A stretch of 64,000 nucleotides of DNA from Talaromyces rugulosus (lineage: Eukaryota > Ascomycota > Eurotiomycetes > Eurotiales > Trichocomaceae), in NCBI RefSeq assembly GCF_013368755.1, contig NC_049566.1, forward strand, positions 1,364,001 through 1,428,000, given 5' to 3'. Below, piece after piece: positions 46,469-55,494 of the stretch. The translations under genes were made by a program, and so were the position numbers. The first letter of the stretch is position 1; each line of letters starts with the position of its first letter. Under the pieces are notes generated by a model, which saw only the letters and a list, made by a program, of their open reading frames with translations, was not told the origin of the DNA and made no database searches.

Positions 46469-46798
46469 TTTGTATTCATTTACCACACTGGGGAGGTAAG
46501 ACTGTGTGAGTGGAAGAAGTCAGGGAGAAAACTGAAAGAAGGCGGGGTTAGCATTATGTTCCCTTAACTCAAGTCTGGCGAAAAAGGGCTAGATGATTTC
46601 GGGCAACCAATCGGTAAAAATAAGCCAAGTTAATACTGTAATGTATTATATGTATTCCACAACCTCCTGTGTTCCATAGCAGCTACGACAGTCAATGATA
46701 TTTTTTTGCAGTCCTTCAATTCTGGTATCACATACATACATGCCACTTACCAACACGCCCATCTTGTCATATCGATGAATTGGGTGATAAAAAAAAAT
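46469..46798. promoter_or_regulatory. divergent promoter of ankyrin copies 2 and 3
   Basis: A 330 bp region between two ATGs on opposite strands. No named motif seen. It must carry both promoters. Confidence 0.4.
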
Positions 46799-48445
46799 AT
46801 GGCATACAGCGAATTTCATACTGCCGACTCCTTTGATTGCGTGCCCGCTGCCTTTAACACCGACGGCACTGCGCTCTACGATGGAGAATACAACGGCCTT
46901 TTACGGACAATCATTAAACGCAATGATATGGACAAACTGAAACAATATGTACTCGGTTTCTCCAGGCGTTTTCTGTCGTGTCCAGCGGAACTCACATGGT
47001 GCGATCCATTCTGGATGGCTGCATCATACGGAAGCACCGATGCTCTCCGTTTCCTCCTAGAACAATATAACGCCGTCCAAGCAGACAAAACGCCTCTCAA
47101 CCAGCGAGGATTTTCTCTACTACATGCGGCATGTCGTACGGCGAATGTTGATGTAGCACGATTCTTTTTGGACAGCCAACCTCCTCTTGGAACAATAAGT
47201 GCTAGAGACGAAGAAAACGAAACCCCACTTCTGTCTGCCGCATCTTCGCTAATTAATCTGGGTTTTGGGGACGCGAGCAATGGAAACGCGGATGATGGGG
47301 CTGATGTATACAAATGGAATATTGATCGTATATCCCGCGCCGAGGAGTTCATAAACCTGCTTCTCGACAGGGGCGCTTGCGCTCAGGACAGCAGATTTCC
47401 GAATAACGACGATGACATGAAGTCTCAGCCACTTGAAACCGTTCTTGGAATGGCTATTTCCCGAGGAAGCTATGCCTTGGTCAAACGACTCCTTGATCAA
47501 GGTGCTGATCCATACATTAAGCACCACTTTGACTACAATATTGTTATGCGCTTTGGGCACCACCATGACTCATTCAAGGACGTCAACGTGCTTCATATGG
47601 CTGCCTTGTACTGGAATGCAGAGGGAATCAAAGCCCTGATTGATCACCATACTAACAGCTACACCGACCTGATTTTCTCCCGCGACAGCAATGGCCACCT
47701 TCCACTGCATTATGCAGCTGTAACACAAAGTTTCAGCGAGTGCACAAGGCCTGACATCAGCTCACGACTTGTTGATACATTCAGGTTGCTTCTCGGTGGC
47801 AATCCCGGTGCCATAAATGCTCAGAATGAACAGGGTTTGACGCCCCTATACTATACGGTTAAAACCCACGGAACTTGCAACGGAACTATGCACCTCGAGC
47901 TCGCTGTCAGGGTTTTGCTAGAACATGGTGCTGATGCTGCTATCTCGGACAGTGATGGCCGAAACACGCTACATTTGTTAGCTTTTAGCGGTGCTGGGCC
48001 TATCAGCATCGTTTTGCTTGATTTGCTGATAGCTCATGGTGCCAATACTAACTATGCTGATAAAGATGGAAACACCCCTCTTCACATTATGGCTATGAAT
48101 CTACGACAGGCGCACGCCGTTAGATTTCTATGCAGCAGAGGTGCTGACATCTCTGTTATAAATACTAATGGTGATACGGTCTTTCATAAAGCGGCAGAAG
48201 GTATTTTTTTGCCGCATAGGAATCTGGAAGGGAAGTATGGGGGAGTCACAGTTGCGGGAAAAATTTCAGCACAGGATGAGATGATGGCTGTTCTACAGAC
48301 AGCTTCTGGTGGAGATGAAATGATGAATCAACCAAATAACGCTGGCAAGACACCGCGAGACCTGCAAGCAGAGACAAGGAGCAGGTGGCAGGCACCAAAA
48401 AGAGGAGCGTTCCGTGGGAGAGGAAGGGGTTATACAAGGGGTTAA
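46799..48445 (+). CDS. Ankyrin-repeat protein, island copy 3
   Basis: Single exon, 548 residues from the ATG at 46799 (MAYSEFHTADSF). I prefer this over upstream codons because the broken copy at 48997 begins with the same YSEF-encoding sequence. The cap region (LYDGEYNGLLRTIIKRNDMDKL, then CDPFWMAASYGSTDALRFLL) leads into ankyrin units such as FSLLHAACRTANVDVARFFLD, VLGMAISRGSYALVKRLL, VLHMAALYWNAEGIKALI, GHLPLHYAAV, GLTPLYYTV, RNTLHLLAF, GNTPLHIMAMNLRQAHAVRFL and GDTVFHKAAEG. The C-terminus ends in an RGAFRGRGRGYTRG tail, an RGG-like motif absent from copies 1 and 2. RGG-type tails can bind RNA; this is an inference. Confidence 0.87.
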   Translation: MAYSEFHTADSFDCVPAAFNTDGTALYDGEYNGLLRTIIKRNDMDKLKQYVLGFSRRFLSCPAELTWCDPFWMAASYGSTDALRFLLEQYNAVQADKTPLNQRGFSLLHAACRTANVDVARFFLDSQPPLGTISARDEENETPLLSAASSLINLGFGDASNGNADDGADVYKWNIDRISRAEEFINLLLDRGACAQDSRFPNNDDDMKSQPLETVLGMAISRGSYALVKRLLDQGADPYIKHHFDYNIVMRFGHHHDSFKDVNVLHMAALYWNAEGIKALIDHHTNSYTDLIFSRDSNGHLPLHYAAVTQSFSECTRPDISSRLVDTFRLLLGGNPGAINAQNEQGLTPLYYTVKTHGTCNGTMHLELAVRVLLEHGADAAISDSDGRNTLHLLAFSGAGPISIVLLDLLIAHGANTNYADKDGNTPLHIMAMNLRQAHAVRFLCSRGADISVINTNGDTVFHKAAEGIFLPHRNLEGKYGGVTVAGKISAQDEMMAVLQTASGGDEMMNQPNNAGKTPRDLQAETRSRWQAPKRGAFRGRGRGYTRG

Positions 48446-48996
48446 GATGCCTAAAAAATGAAATATACATTATGTGAAGCCACGGTTTTGTTTGATATTT
48501 ACCACCATTGCCGCGAGCTTTAATGTTAATATTAGTACTGTAACATTGAATTCATAGACTCTGTTCATTTCTCCTCCATATATATTTACATATTATACTT
48601 GCAATATTTGTAGAAACTAATCATCTATGAATAAAATAGGGCATCACCAGCTTCAATGTTATGTGTATACGGCTATCGCCGTCTTCAATGAAAAGAGGGT
48701 TTACATCAATTGATGTAATTAAACATAAATATGATCCATATAAATGATAAAATGATAAAGGTTTTTTATTGCTTGATATCCCAAGTGCCCCCTACACTTG
48801 TGCCCCCTACACTGTTCAAATGTTTAAAATGCCTAGTGTCTAACATGTGTAGTGGACATCTGGAGCCCGTCAACTTGTTTCCTTATATAAAGACCCCTCC
48901 CATTCCCTTTACGTTTTCCCCTTAAATATTCTAACTTTCAATGGTCACGATCTTTTCTTCAACATAAATCCATTACAAAAAGTGATCTAACCCACA
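48446..48996. other. spacer between ankyrin copy 3 and the broken copy
   Basis: AT-rich. A perfect-but-for-one-base 15 bp tandem repeat (GTGCCCCCTACACTK) is present at 48785-48814. No gene seen. Confidence 0.45.
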
Positions 48997-50206
48997 ATGA
49001 GATACAGTGAATTCCTTGTTTTTCAACCCTATCGTTAGCACAGATGGGACTCTCCTCTACGAGAATGATAATAGAAGCCTTCTGCAAACCTATGGAGAAA
49101 TACCCCAAAAGTGCCCTCGGTCCAGGAACAACATACAGAGATGTTCCCTTCTGGGTTGCTGTGGCATACGGCAGTACTGATGTTCTGCGCGTGCTTCTTG
49201 ACCTTTATCAACCGGATCCCACGAAAACCCAGGCCCTCGACACCCGATGATTCCTGCTGCTAAATGCCGCTTGTGATCACGCCGAGAATGAGATAGTGCA
49301 GCTTTGCTAGACAGCCACCCTCCCCTTGAGACGGTGCACGCCGGGGCGGATATCCACACCCGGCAGCAGTACAATAACATTGGAGATGGTTCTGGTGTTA
49401 GCGGATGCGCTCATGGCGTTACTGCCCTCCATATAGGGAGCTACTACTGGAATTCGGAAGGAATAAAAGCCGGGGGTGGCGAAATTGATGTGGCAGATAT
49501 GGTATCTGTGCGCGATACTAATGGACGCCTCCCATTGCACTGGGCGGCTGCGGGCCCCGGGATTTTCCAAGAATACCTTCTTCCTGGAGATAAATTACTT
49601 CCCGAATTATACATATATTTAGACTACTTCTAGAAGCTAATCCCAGCACTATCAATGTCCGGGGCCATCGGGGCGCAACTGCCTTACATTACACCGGGAG
49701 GGACCATGCAAGCTGTGGCAGCAGTGGGCAATTTCTATGTGAAGGCCCCCAGTCTCCAACATAATAAGGGACAGACTGTGTTACATATACTAGCGGACTG
49801 CTCTCTGGGCGGGGAACTTATCAAACCAAAGCTAGTTGATATGTTTGTGGCGTATGGAACTCAAGTCAACCATGCGAATATAGACAGCACTGCCCTGCAT
49901 ATTATGGCCAGAAATCTGCGTCTGGTGAACGCAGTGCGGGCTCTGCTCAGCCAAGGCGAGGATATCAATTGTATAAATATGAAAGAGAATACACCTCTTC
50001 ATGAAGCCATGGAGGGCAATCTTCTATCTCGCCAGACAAGGGAAGGGGAACTTGAGCGCGTAACTCTCGCGGACCGGATCAGTGCTTAAAATGATTAGGG
50101 TTTTGCAAGAAGCTGGAAGTTTGATGGACCTGCCGAATGAAGCGGGTATGGCACCACGACAATTGCAGTCAGAGACAAGCAGTAGGTGGCAAGCAATAGA
50201 GGAATG
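48997..50206 (+). pseudogene. broken ankyrin-repeat paralogue, copy 4
   Basis: Homologous to copy 3 from its start codon (ATGAGATACAGTGAATTC versus ATGGCATACAGCGAATTT) to its end (PRQLQSETSSRWQA). Lesions seen: a deletion plus frameshift after the LLYEND segment near 49090, a TGA in place of a glycine codon near 49247, a frameshift near 49300, a large internal deletion that joins the LDSHPPLETVHA block to a downstream GADIH unit, a stop at 49631-49633, and a frameshift after the DRISA segment near 50088. Remaining blocks such as GRLPLHWAA and GQTVLHILAD are clearly recognisable. It cannot encode a full protein. Confidence 0.85.
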
Positions 50207-50439
50207 AAGAAGAGTATATAATAGATAATACTGTTATAGTAAATGCTATAACTAATTATATTAGATCTAATATTCATACTAATGAATTAGGTGTTGGCTT
50301 TCCTAGATCTTAACATACTTCTTAAGTATTATAAAAATAATTTAACTATTATTGATATGATTTTACTTTAATAATAATTATTTTAGCTATTAAATGTGGC
50401 GTGTCTAAATGGCCTTGTACCCAGCTAGATGCTAAGATT
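50207..50439. other. AT-rich gap between relics
   Basis: Strongly AT-rich sequence between copy 4 and the fifth-copy relic, without recognisable coding remains. Confidence 0.4.
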
Positions 50440-50610
50440 AGAGTATGAGATGAGATGATGAAAGTCTTAGAGGAAGCTGGAAATGGGCTTGACTTGATGA
50501 ACAAAAAGGAACTTGGATGGCAAGACACCACGACAACTGCAGGAGGAAACGTGAAACAAGTGGCAGGAAGAGCAAAATCGATTGAGTAATATCGATAGAA
50601 ATCTTGTCTC
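50440..50610 (+). pseudogene. 3' relic of a fifth ankyrin paralogue
   Basis: The stretch encodes EMMKVLEEAGNGLDLMNK and, after a frameshift, DGKTPRQLQEET, a stop, then NKWQEE and QNRLSN. This is the C-terminal segment of the family and is closest to copy 2 (DEMMKVLEEA..DGKTAQQLKEET). Only about 170 bp survive. Confidence 0.7.
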
Positions 50611-50904
50611 TAAGATGGCAAGATATTGATACCCAATTAGCATGACCCTGGTTCAATTAGTGGTGTTATGAACTGTCAATGAAATATCAATACAATGCTT
50701 AGGAGCACTAAATATAACATTGAATTTTCCAGGCTGAACCTTTTCGCGAGACTTCCAGATGTCCTCTTAGGTTAGGATAATAATACGGGCTTTTATGACA
50801 CCTTCAGCCTGTCTGTTAGTCTGTATATATTGTATCAAGGTTTTAAATGCCATTAATTCTGTTCTAATAGAGCCTTTGACAAATTCTGCATTTAGTTATC
50901 CCAC

Positions 50905-51536
50905 TTAGCAAATACGCGGTCCACGGGCATTTTTGTCTGACAACGAATTGGCGTACTTCAGAACCTCATCAAAGCGGGCACTGATCTTATTGATGGCCTC
51001 ATGTGTGACTAGGGCCGATTCAATACCACGCGATTCATGTTCTTCAACTTGCGAGTCTGCATCAACATTGGCTTCTTTCCCCTTTGCCCAATTTGCTGCA
51101 TCTTTCTTAGTAACATATCTTCCACCAAGAGCATCAAGTTCAGCGCGGCTGCTTGTGTCATTCCTAGGGCGAAGTGAATCAATCACCGCTCCAGGAGTAT
51201 AACCCTTGGCAATTTCACTTTAAACTAGACCGCAGATGTAGCTATTCCGTTTATGGGCATCACTATACTCCAGTGAATGACTATGGCTTGTTGAGCAGCC
51301 TTCCAATCCCCATACTTCCACGTGGTCGGCGAATTCGACGATTTTAAGAGACACATCACATGACTTTGTTGCCTTTTTGGTCGTCGTAACACGAGTAGAC
51401 TCTGTGACTCTTTCAGGAGTAGGCCGCTTAAAACGACACTCGATGTATTTAGTAGTATATGGATATCCTGGAGTCGGGTGCCTGGTCTTTGTGACTGAAT
51501 ACACGTTGTCGATTAATCTCCGCCCGAAAAAGGGAC
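50905..51536 (-). pseudogene. MULE-type transposase DNA-binding fragment, nonsense mutated
   Basis: A single reading frame on the minus strand is interrupted by one in-frame TAA at 51219-51217 and lacks an ATG before its first conserved block. Conserved-looking elements are CDVSLKIVEF, the C..HSHS metal-binding pair, AHKRNSYI, then after the stop SEIAKGYTPGAVIDSL and GGRYVTKKDAANW. This order resembles the FLYWCH/GCM-like zinc domain of fungal Mutator-like transposases (Hop class). No catalytic DDE domain follows, so it is at best a decayed N-terminal fragment. Another zinc-binding DNA-binding protein cannot be excluded. Confidence 0.45.
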
Positions 51537-52054
51537 ATGTAAATTAAAGAAAAGATCACGTGCTGGAATGACGTCGTGGGGGAAATGTGCTGATGCAGTA
51601 GTCATTGACGTCGTAGTCCATATTTAAATATTATTTGGTACTACGTACGTAGTAAAATTGCAGTATAGAGAGGTTGGAGAGAAGCTTTTTTGATAGCTTA
51701 GCCTGCACCTTTTAATGCGGGCTAGAGCCAAGTTGTTGGTTCACAAACAAAGCAAACACTGCTAGTGCACACCATCAAACAGCATAAACAATGCAAAATT
51801 ACCGGAAACGCACTAGTTGGGCTACCGTATCTCCGACAAATATCGGACCTTACAACAATATATGCGTAGCTGTTGGTTAGATGTTGGTTGGATGTTTGTC
51901 TTTTCTACGATGATGGACGACATAAAAGGGCCTGCTCGACCCAAAATGAGAGCTGATGTTTTCAAGCCAAGCATTATATACCAAATCCATTGATTAGGAC
52001 TCACTCGCAATCGATTGGCCGACGTTATTATCTATCGCCTTGGGATTCACTTTT
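51537..52054. promoter_or_regulatory. oxidoreductase promoter region with two TGACGTC sites
   Basis: TGACGTC (CRE/ATF-like) occurs at 51569-51575 and 51606-51612, both about 450-490 bp upstream of the oxidoreductase ATG at 52055. These sites are bound by bZIP factors such as AtfA/CpcA-type proteins. The link to this gene is positional only. Confidence 0.4.
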
Positions 52055-53122
52055 ATGAACTCTACCCTACGAGCATTATCATCGGTCTTCCGCCAAACCC
52101 GACTATTTAGCCAACAGTCAACTGCAATGTCAACCAGTACCATGAAAGCAGTGGTGCTCCACGCCCACGGCGGCCCGGAGGTGCTCAAGGTCGAGCAGCG
52201 AGCCATCCCCAAGCCCGAGGCTGGCCAAGTGCTCATCCGCGTCAAGGCATTCGGGCTCAATCGCTCTGAGATGTTCACTCGCCAGGGCAACGGTCAATTT
52301 TTCAGCGTCAACTTGCCCCGAATCTTGGGCATTGAAGCCACGGGTATTGTCGAGCATGCCCCCGGCGGCGAGTTTGAGAAGGGTCAGATTGTCATGACTG
52401 CAATGGGGGGTATGGGCCGTCGGTTTGACGGCGGATATGCTCAGTACACGGTTGTGCCTACCAACCAGGTACAAGTCATCACGACGCCAACGAAACTGGG
52501 TTGGGATGTTCTCGGCGCCATACCGGAAATGATTCAGACAGCCTACGGCTCAATCACAAAGTCATTGAGCGTGAAAAAGGGCGACCGTGTCCTGATCAGA
52601 GGCGGTACAACGTCTGTTGGTCTTACGGCAATCTCGATTGCCAAAGAACTAGGTGCCCATGTAGCCGCCACAAGCCGAAAACCCGAACGCGAGTCCCTCC
52701 TCCGCGAATATGGTGTTGACGAGTTTCTCGTCGACGACGGTGCCATTGGCAAACAGATCAAAGACGAAAGCCAGAAATTCGATAAAATCCTCGAACTAGT
52801 CGGTGCAGTGACACTGCAAGACTCCTTCCAGTGCGTTGCCCCCGGCGGCACCGTTAGTTTTACCGGGATCGTCGGCAATTCCCGGCATATTGACCAGTTC
52901 TCGCCTATGGAAATTATGCCCCGGGGAACTTATCTCACTGTCTATGGTGGCTGGGCCCCCGAATTTATGGACACTCCTCTGAACGACATTGTTCAAAAGG
53001 TGGAGGCTGGCAAATTCAAGATCAAAGTGGGCAAGGTGTTTAATATTGACCAGATTGCGGAGGCTCACCAGTGCATGGAAGCTAACGCCGCCGAGGGCAA
53101 GATTGTAATCCTAACTGACTAG
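52055..53122 (+). CDS. MDR-family quinone oxidoreductase / zinc-free alcohol dehydrogenase-like
   Basis: Single exon, 355 residues. The N-terminus ([21 protein letters not shown]) is basic, lacks acidic residues and has an R-x-F-S cleavage pattern, so it looks like a mitochondrial presequence. A second ATG at 52127 ([16 protein letters not shown]) would give a cytosolic form starting at the usual family N-terminus. The GroES-like domain ([22 protein letters not shown]) lacks the zinc-ligand cysteines of classical ADH. The Rossmann domain has [15 protein letters not shown] for NAD(P)H. It belongs with quinone-oxidoreductase-like MDR enzymes; the substrate cannot be told from sequence. Confidence 0.88.
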   Translation: MNSTLRALSSVFRQTRLFSQQSTAMSTSTMKAVVLHAHGGPEVLKVEQRAIPKPEAGQVLIRVKAFGLNRSEMFTRQGNGQFFSVNLPRILGIEATGIVEHAPGGEFEKGQIVMTAMGGMGRRFDGGYAQYTVVPTNQVQVITTPTKLGWDVLGAIPEMIQTAYGSITKSLSVKKGDRVLIRGGTTSVGLTAISIAKELGAHVAATSRKPERESLLREYGVDEFLVDDGAIGKQIKDESQKFDKILELVGAVTLQDSFQCVAPGGTVSFTGIVGNSRHIDQFSPMEIMPRGTYLTVYGGWAPEFMDTPLNDIVQKVEAGKFKIKVGKVFNIDQIAEAHQCMEANAAEGKIVILTD

Positions 53123-53528
53123 GATGTATATTATTGGGAATTTTTGGTCTACTTGAAATTGATGTGACGTTTGCCTTTGGTGGTTCATAACGATCAATTG
53201 ATCAATGACGGGCATAAATTCATTTAAATGTGAGATTTTAGCCGCACTGCTTACTACATGTAAATAATTGTCGACTTTGTTTGGAACAGGATAGACCACA
53301 GCTTGAAAATATTTAGTCGTATAAATTCATATTCTCGATAGAGAAACTAGTTATATGTTCTATCTGGCAAGAAGTAACCCCAGGGAAAAAAAGAGTGCGG
53401 GTATTGGAAAAGTGAAAAAGAAAAATCGATGCAGATAATGCAAGGATTTATCCTAAAGACAGCTTTTCGGTGCATGAACCAGCATTTGTGTGGCTTGTTT
53501 CACCATATTCTGACGTCAATTACTATGT
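53123..53528. other. convergent 3' flank, no gene seen
   Basis: Between the oxidoreductase stop and the erg20 stop. AT-rich, likely both 3'UTRs. Confidence 0.45.
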
Positions 53529-54638
53529 CTATTTGCTGCGCTTGTAGATCTTGTCGAGGAAAGCAGAGAAAACCTCCTTCTTCAAGCCATCGGACTCGTC
53601 AACGGCAGAGATCTTCTCACGCAACTCACCAACGCGCTTCTCTTCAAAGTCCTTGTAGCGCTGTTCAAGCTTGAGATCATTGTAGAGAACCTTGACCTTT
53701 GCCTCTAGGGCAGCATCTTTGCGGCCGTAAGCCTCGTCGAGAAGCTTGCGCTGCTCGGGGGTGACAATCTCCAATGCCTGGTTGATGAGCCACGAGCATT
53801 TGTTGTCCTGGATATCGGTGCCAATTTTGCCAATGGTCTCGGGAGATCCAAAGCCGTCGAGGTAGTCGTCTTGGATCTGGAAGTATTCACCAAGAGGGAT
53901 CAGGATGTCTTCGGATTGTTTCAAGTTCTTCGGGGTGGCGAGCTGCAGATAGTGCAGAGCGAGGGTCACGGGCAGGTAGAAGCTGTAGTAGGCAGTCTTG
54001 TACTTGACAATAAACGTGTACTTCTCCATGGAGAAGTTGTCCAAGTCGACCTTGTCCTCGGGCGCAGTGATGAGATCGCACAGCTGTCCAAGCTCGGTTT
54101 GGAAGGTGGTGTCGTGGAAAAGCTCGACAATGTCGATGTAGGCGGGGTGGGAGCGAAAGTACTTTTTCAAGATGGTGTAGATGGAGCCTTCGAGGAGGAA
54201 AGCATCGTTGATAGCGATCAGGCCAACGCCCTCCTGTCGATACCAGCACGGTTGTCCTCGGCGTGTTATCGAGCTGTCCATAATGTCGTCGCTCACCAGG
54301 AAAAAGGCTTGCAGGAGTTCGGTGAACCAGCCAAGCAGAGAGAGATGCTTCGATTCCTCTGCCGTCAGAGATCGACCCAGCAGGATGCTTGCGGTATCTG
54401 GCACGGACATGCCTCTGTTCATCTTTCCGCCAACAATGTTGGCTTTGAGGGACTAGACACGCAACAAAGCTGGTTAGCTACCTGCGACACGCACAGGCAA
54501 AAAGAGAGAAATACGTACGGATTCAAACCATTTCTGGGCGTTTTCTGGGAGGTTGTATGCTTTGGTCGACTCGAGGATCTCCTGGATGAGCGGATCGACA
54601 TGGGCCTCAAACTCAGGACGCGAGATGCGGGTAGCCAT
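53529..54638 (-). CDS. erg20: Farnesyl diphosphate synthase (Erg20)
   Basis: Condenses isopentenyl diphosphate with DMAPP and GPP to make FPP, the branch point to sterols, ubiquinone, dolichol, heme A and prenylated proteins. Exons: 54519-54638 and 53529-54452, giving 347 residues, the normal fungal size. The start [17 protein letters not shown] is followed by a phase-0 intron (GTACGT..TCTAG) that restores [15 protein letters not shown]. The first aspartate-rich motif DDIMD is at residues 95-99, preceded by two phenylalanines at -5 and -4 that limit chain length to C15. The second motif DDYLD follows GEYFQIQ. The C-terminus ends IYKRSK, as is typical. Divergent from cdc23. Confidence 0.97.
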
Positions 54639-55494
54639 GTTTGACTGAATTAATTAATTCGGAGTGAGCTGACTTGAAAGGGGACAATGCAATTGATGGC
54701 GAATTCGAGCTTCGGACTGGAGCTGCGAGGTTGTTTTCACTGAGAGAAAGAAGATGAACGCTGCCCCTCTCTCCCTTTTTCTAGATTTCTTTTCCGCATC
54801 GGGGGTGGAGAAGGTGCAGCCCCACTTGTACCTACTATTGCTTTTCTTGTACTAGCAGGCGATAGTATATATGTAGTTGAAACTTGACACGGCGTTTCAC
54901 TTTCTGGCTTATTACGAGACTCGGCACTAAGCGAAATCGCTTTCTAGACACAAATCGCACTCGAGTACCACAAATTGCTTCCTGATTTCTTGAAGCACAG
55001 AACCCCGCTATGAGCTAAACTTGTTATGGACTAGCCCGTAATCATCCCGACATCGCGGTGTGCCTGAGGCATCAGGCATCAGGCATCAGGTATCAGGCTT
55101 CATGGCGCACGCCGATATTAATACTACTACTAGTAATACTATGATAAGTTTTTAACTATCTGTTAGATTATTCATTTATAAGTAATGCCCCTGTAAGGTA
55201 TAAACAGATGCTTATTCAGCCAAAACCTCGTGGAACCTTCATGCCCGCTTTGGGTTTAGCGCCAGTCGCGTGTTTATTTCGCTGTCTCTTTCCATGTGAC
55301 GATTGAACGCACCCGACTATCAACAGTCAATTGTCAACATCTGCACTACTTCATATCCAGATTCGCCCTGGTTTCCGCCAATTCTTTGATCGCGAACTCT
55401 CCAACATATACGTCGTGTCACAGCGGTTGACGTGTTGGGCAGCTCATCATTGCATTCCTACTGATACGGACCCCTCGGGGAAACCCTCATCAGG
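54639..55494. promoter_or_regulatory. divergent erg20 / cdc23 promoter
   Basis: 856 bp between two start codons. It contains a 7 bp tandem repeat at 55068-55095. No sterol-response element of the classic type was recognised. Confidence 0.4.
55068..55095. repeat. heptamer tandem repeat (GGCATCA)4
   Basis: Three exact GGCATCA units followed by one GGTATCA. It is a short microsatellite-like tract in the erg20/cdc23 spacer. Confidence 0.8.

Noticed and set aside
46469..46486. Six-codon upstream extension of ankyrin copy 2
   Set aside because: Opens at GTG; the first ATG in frame is at 46468.
46706..46798. Upstream extension of ankyrin copy 3
   Set aside because: Opens at TTG, and homology with the broken copy begins at the ATG at 46799.
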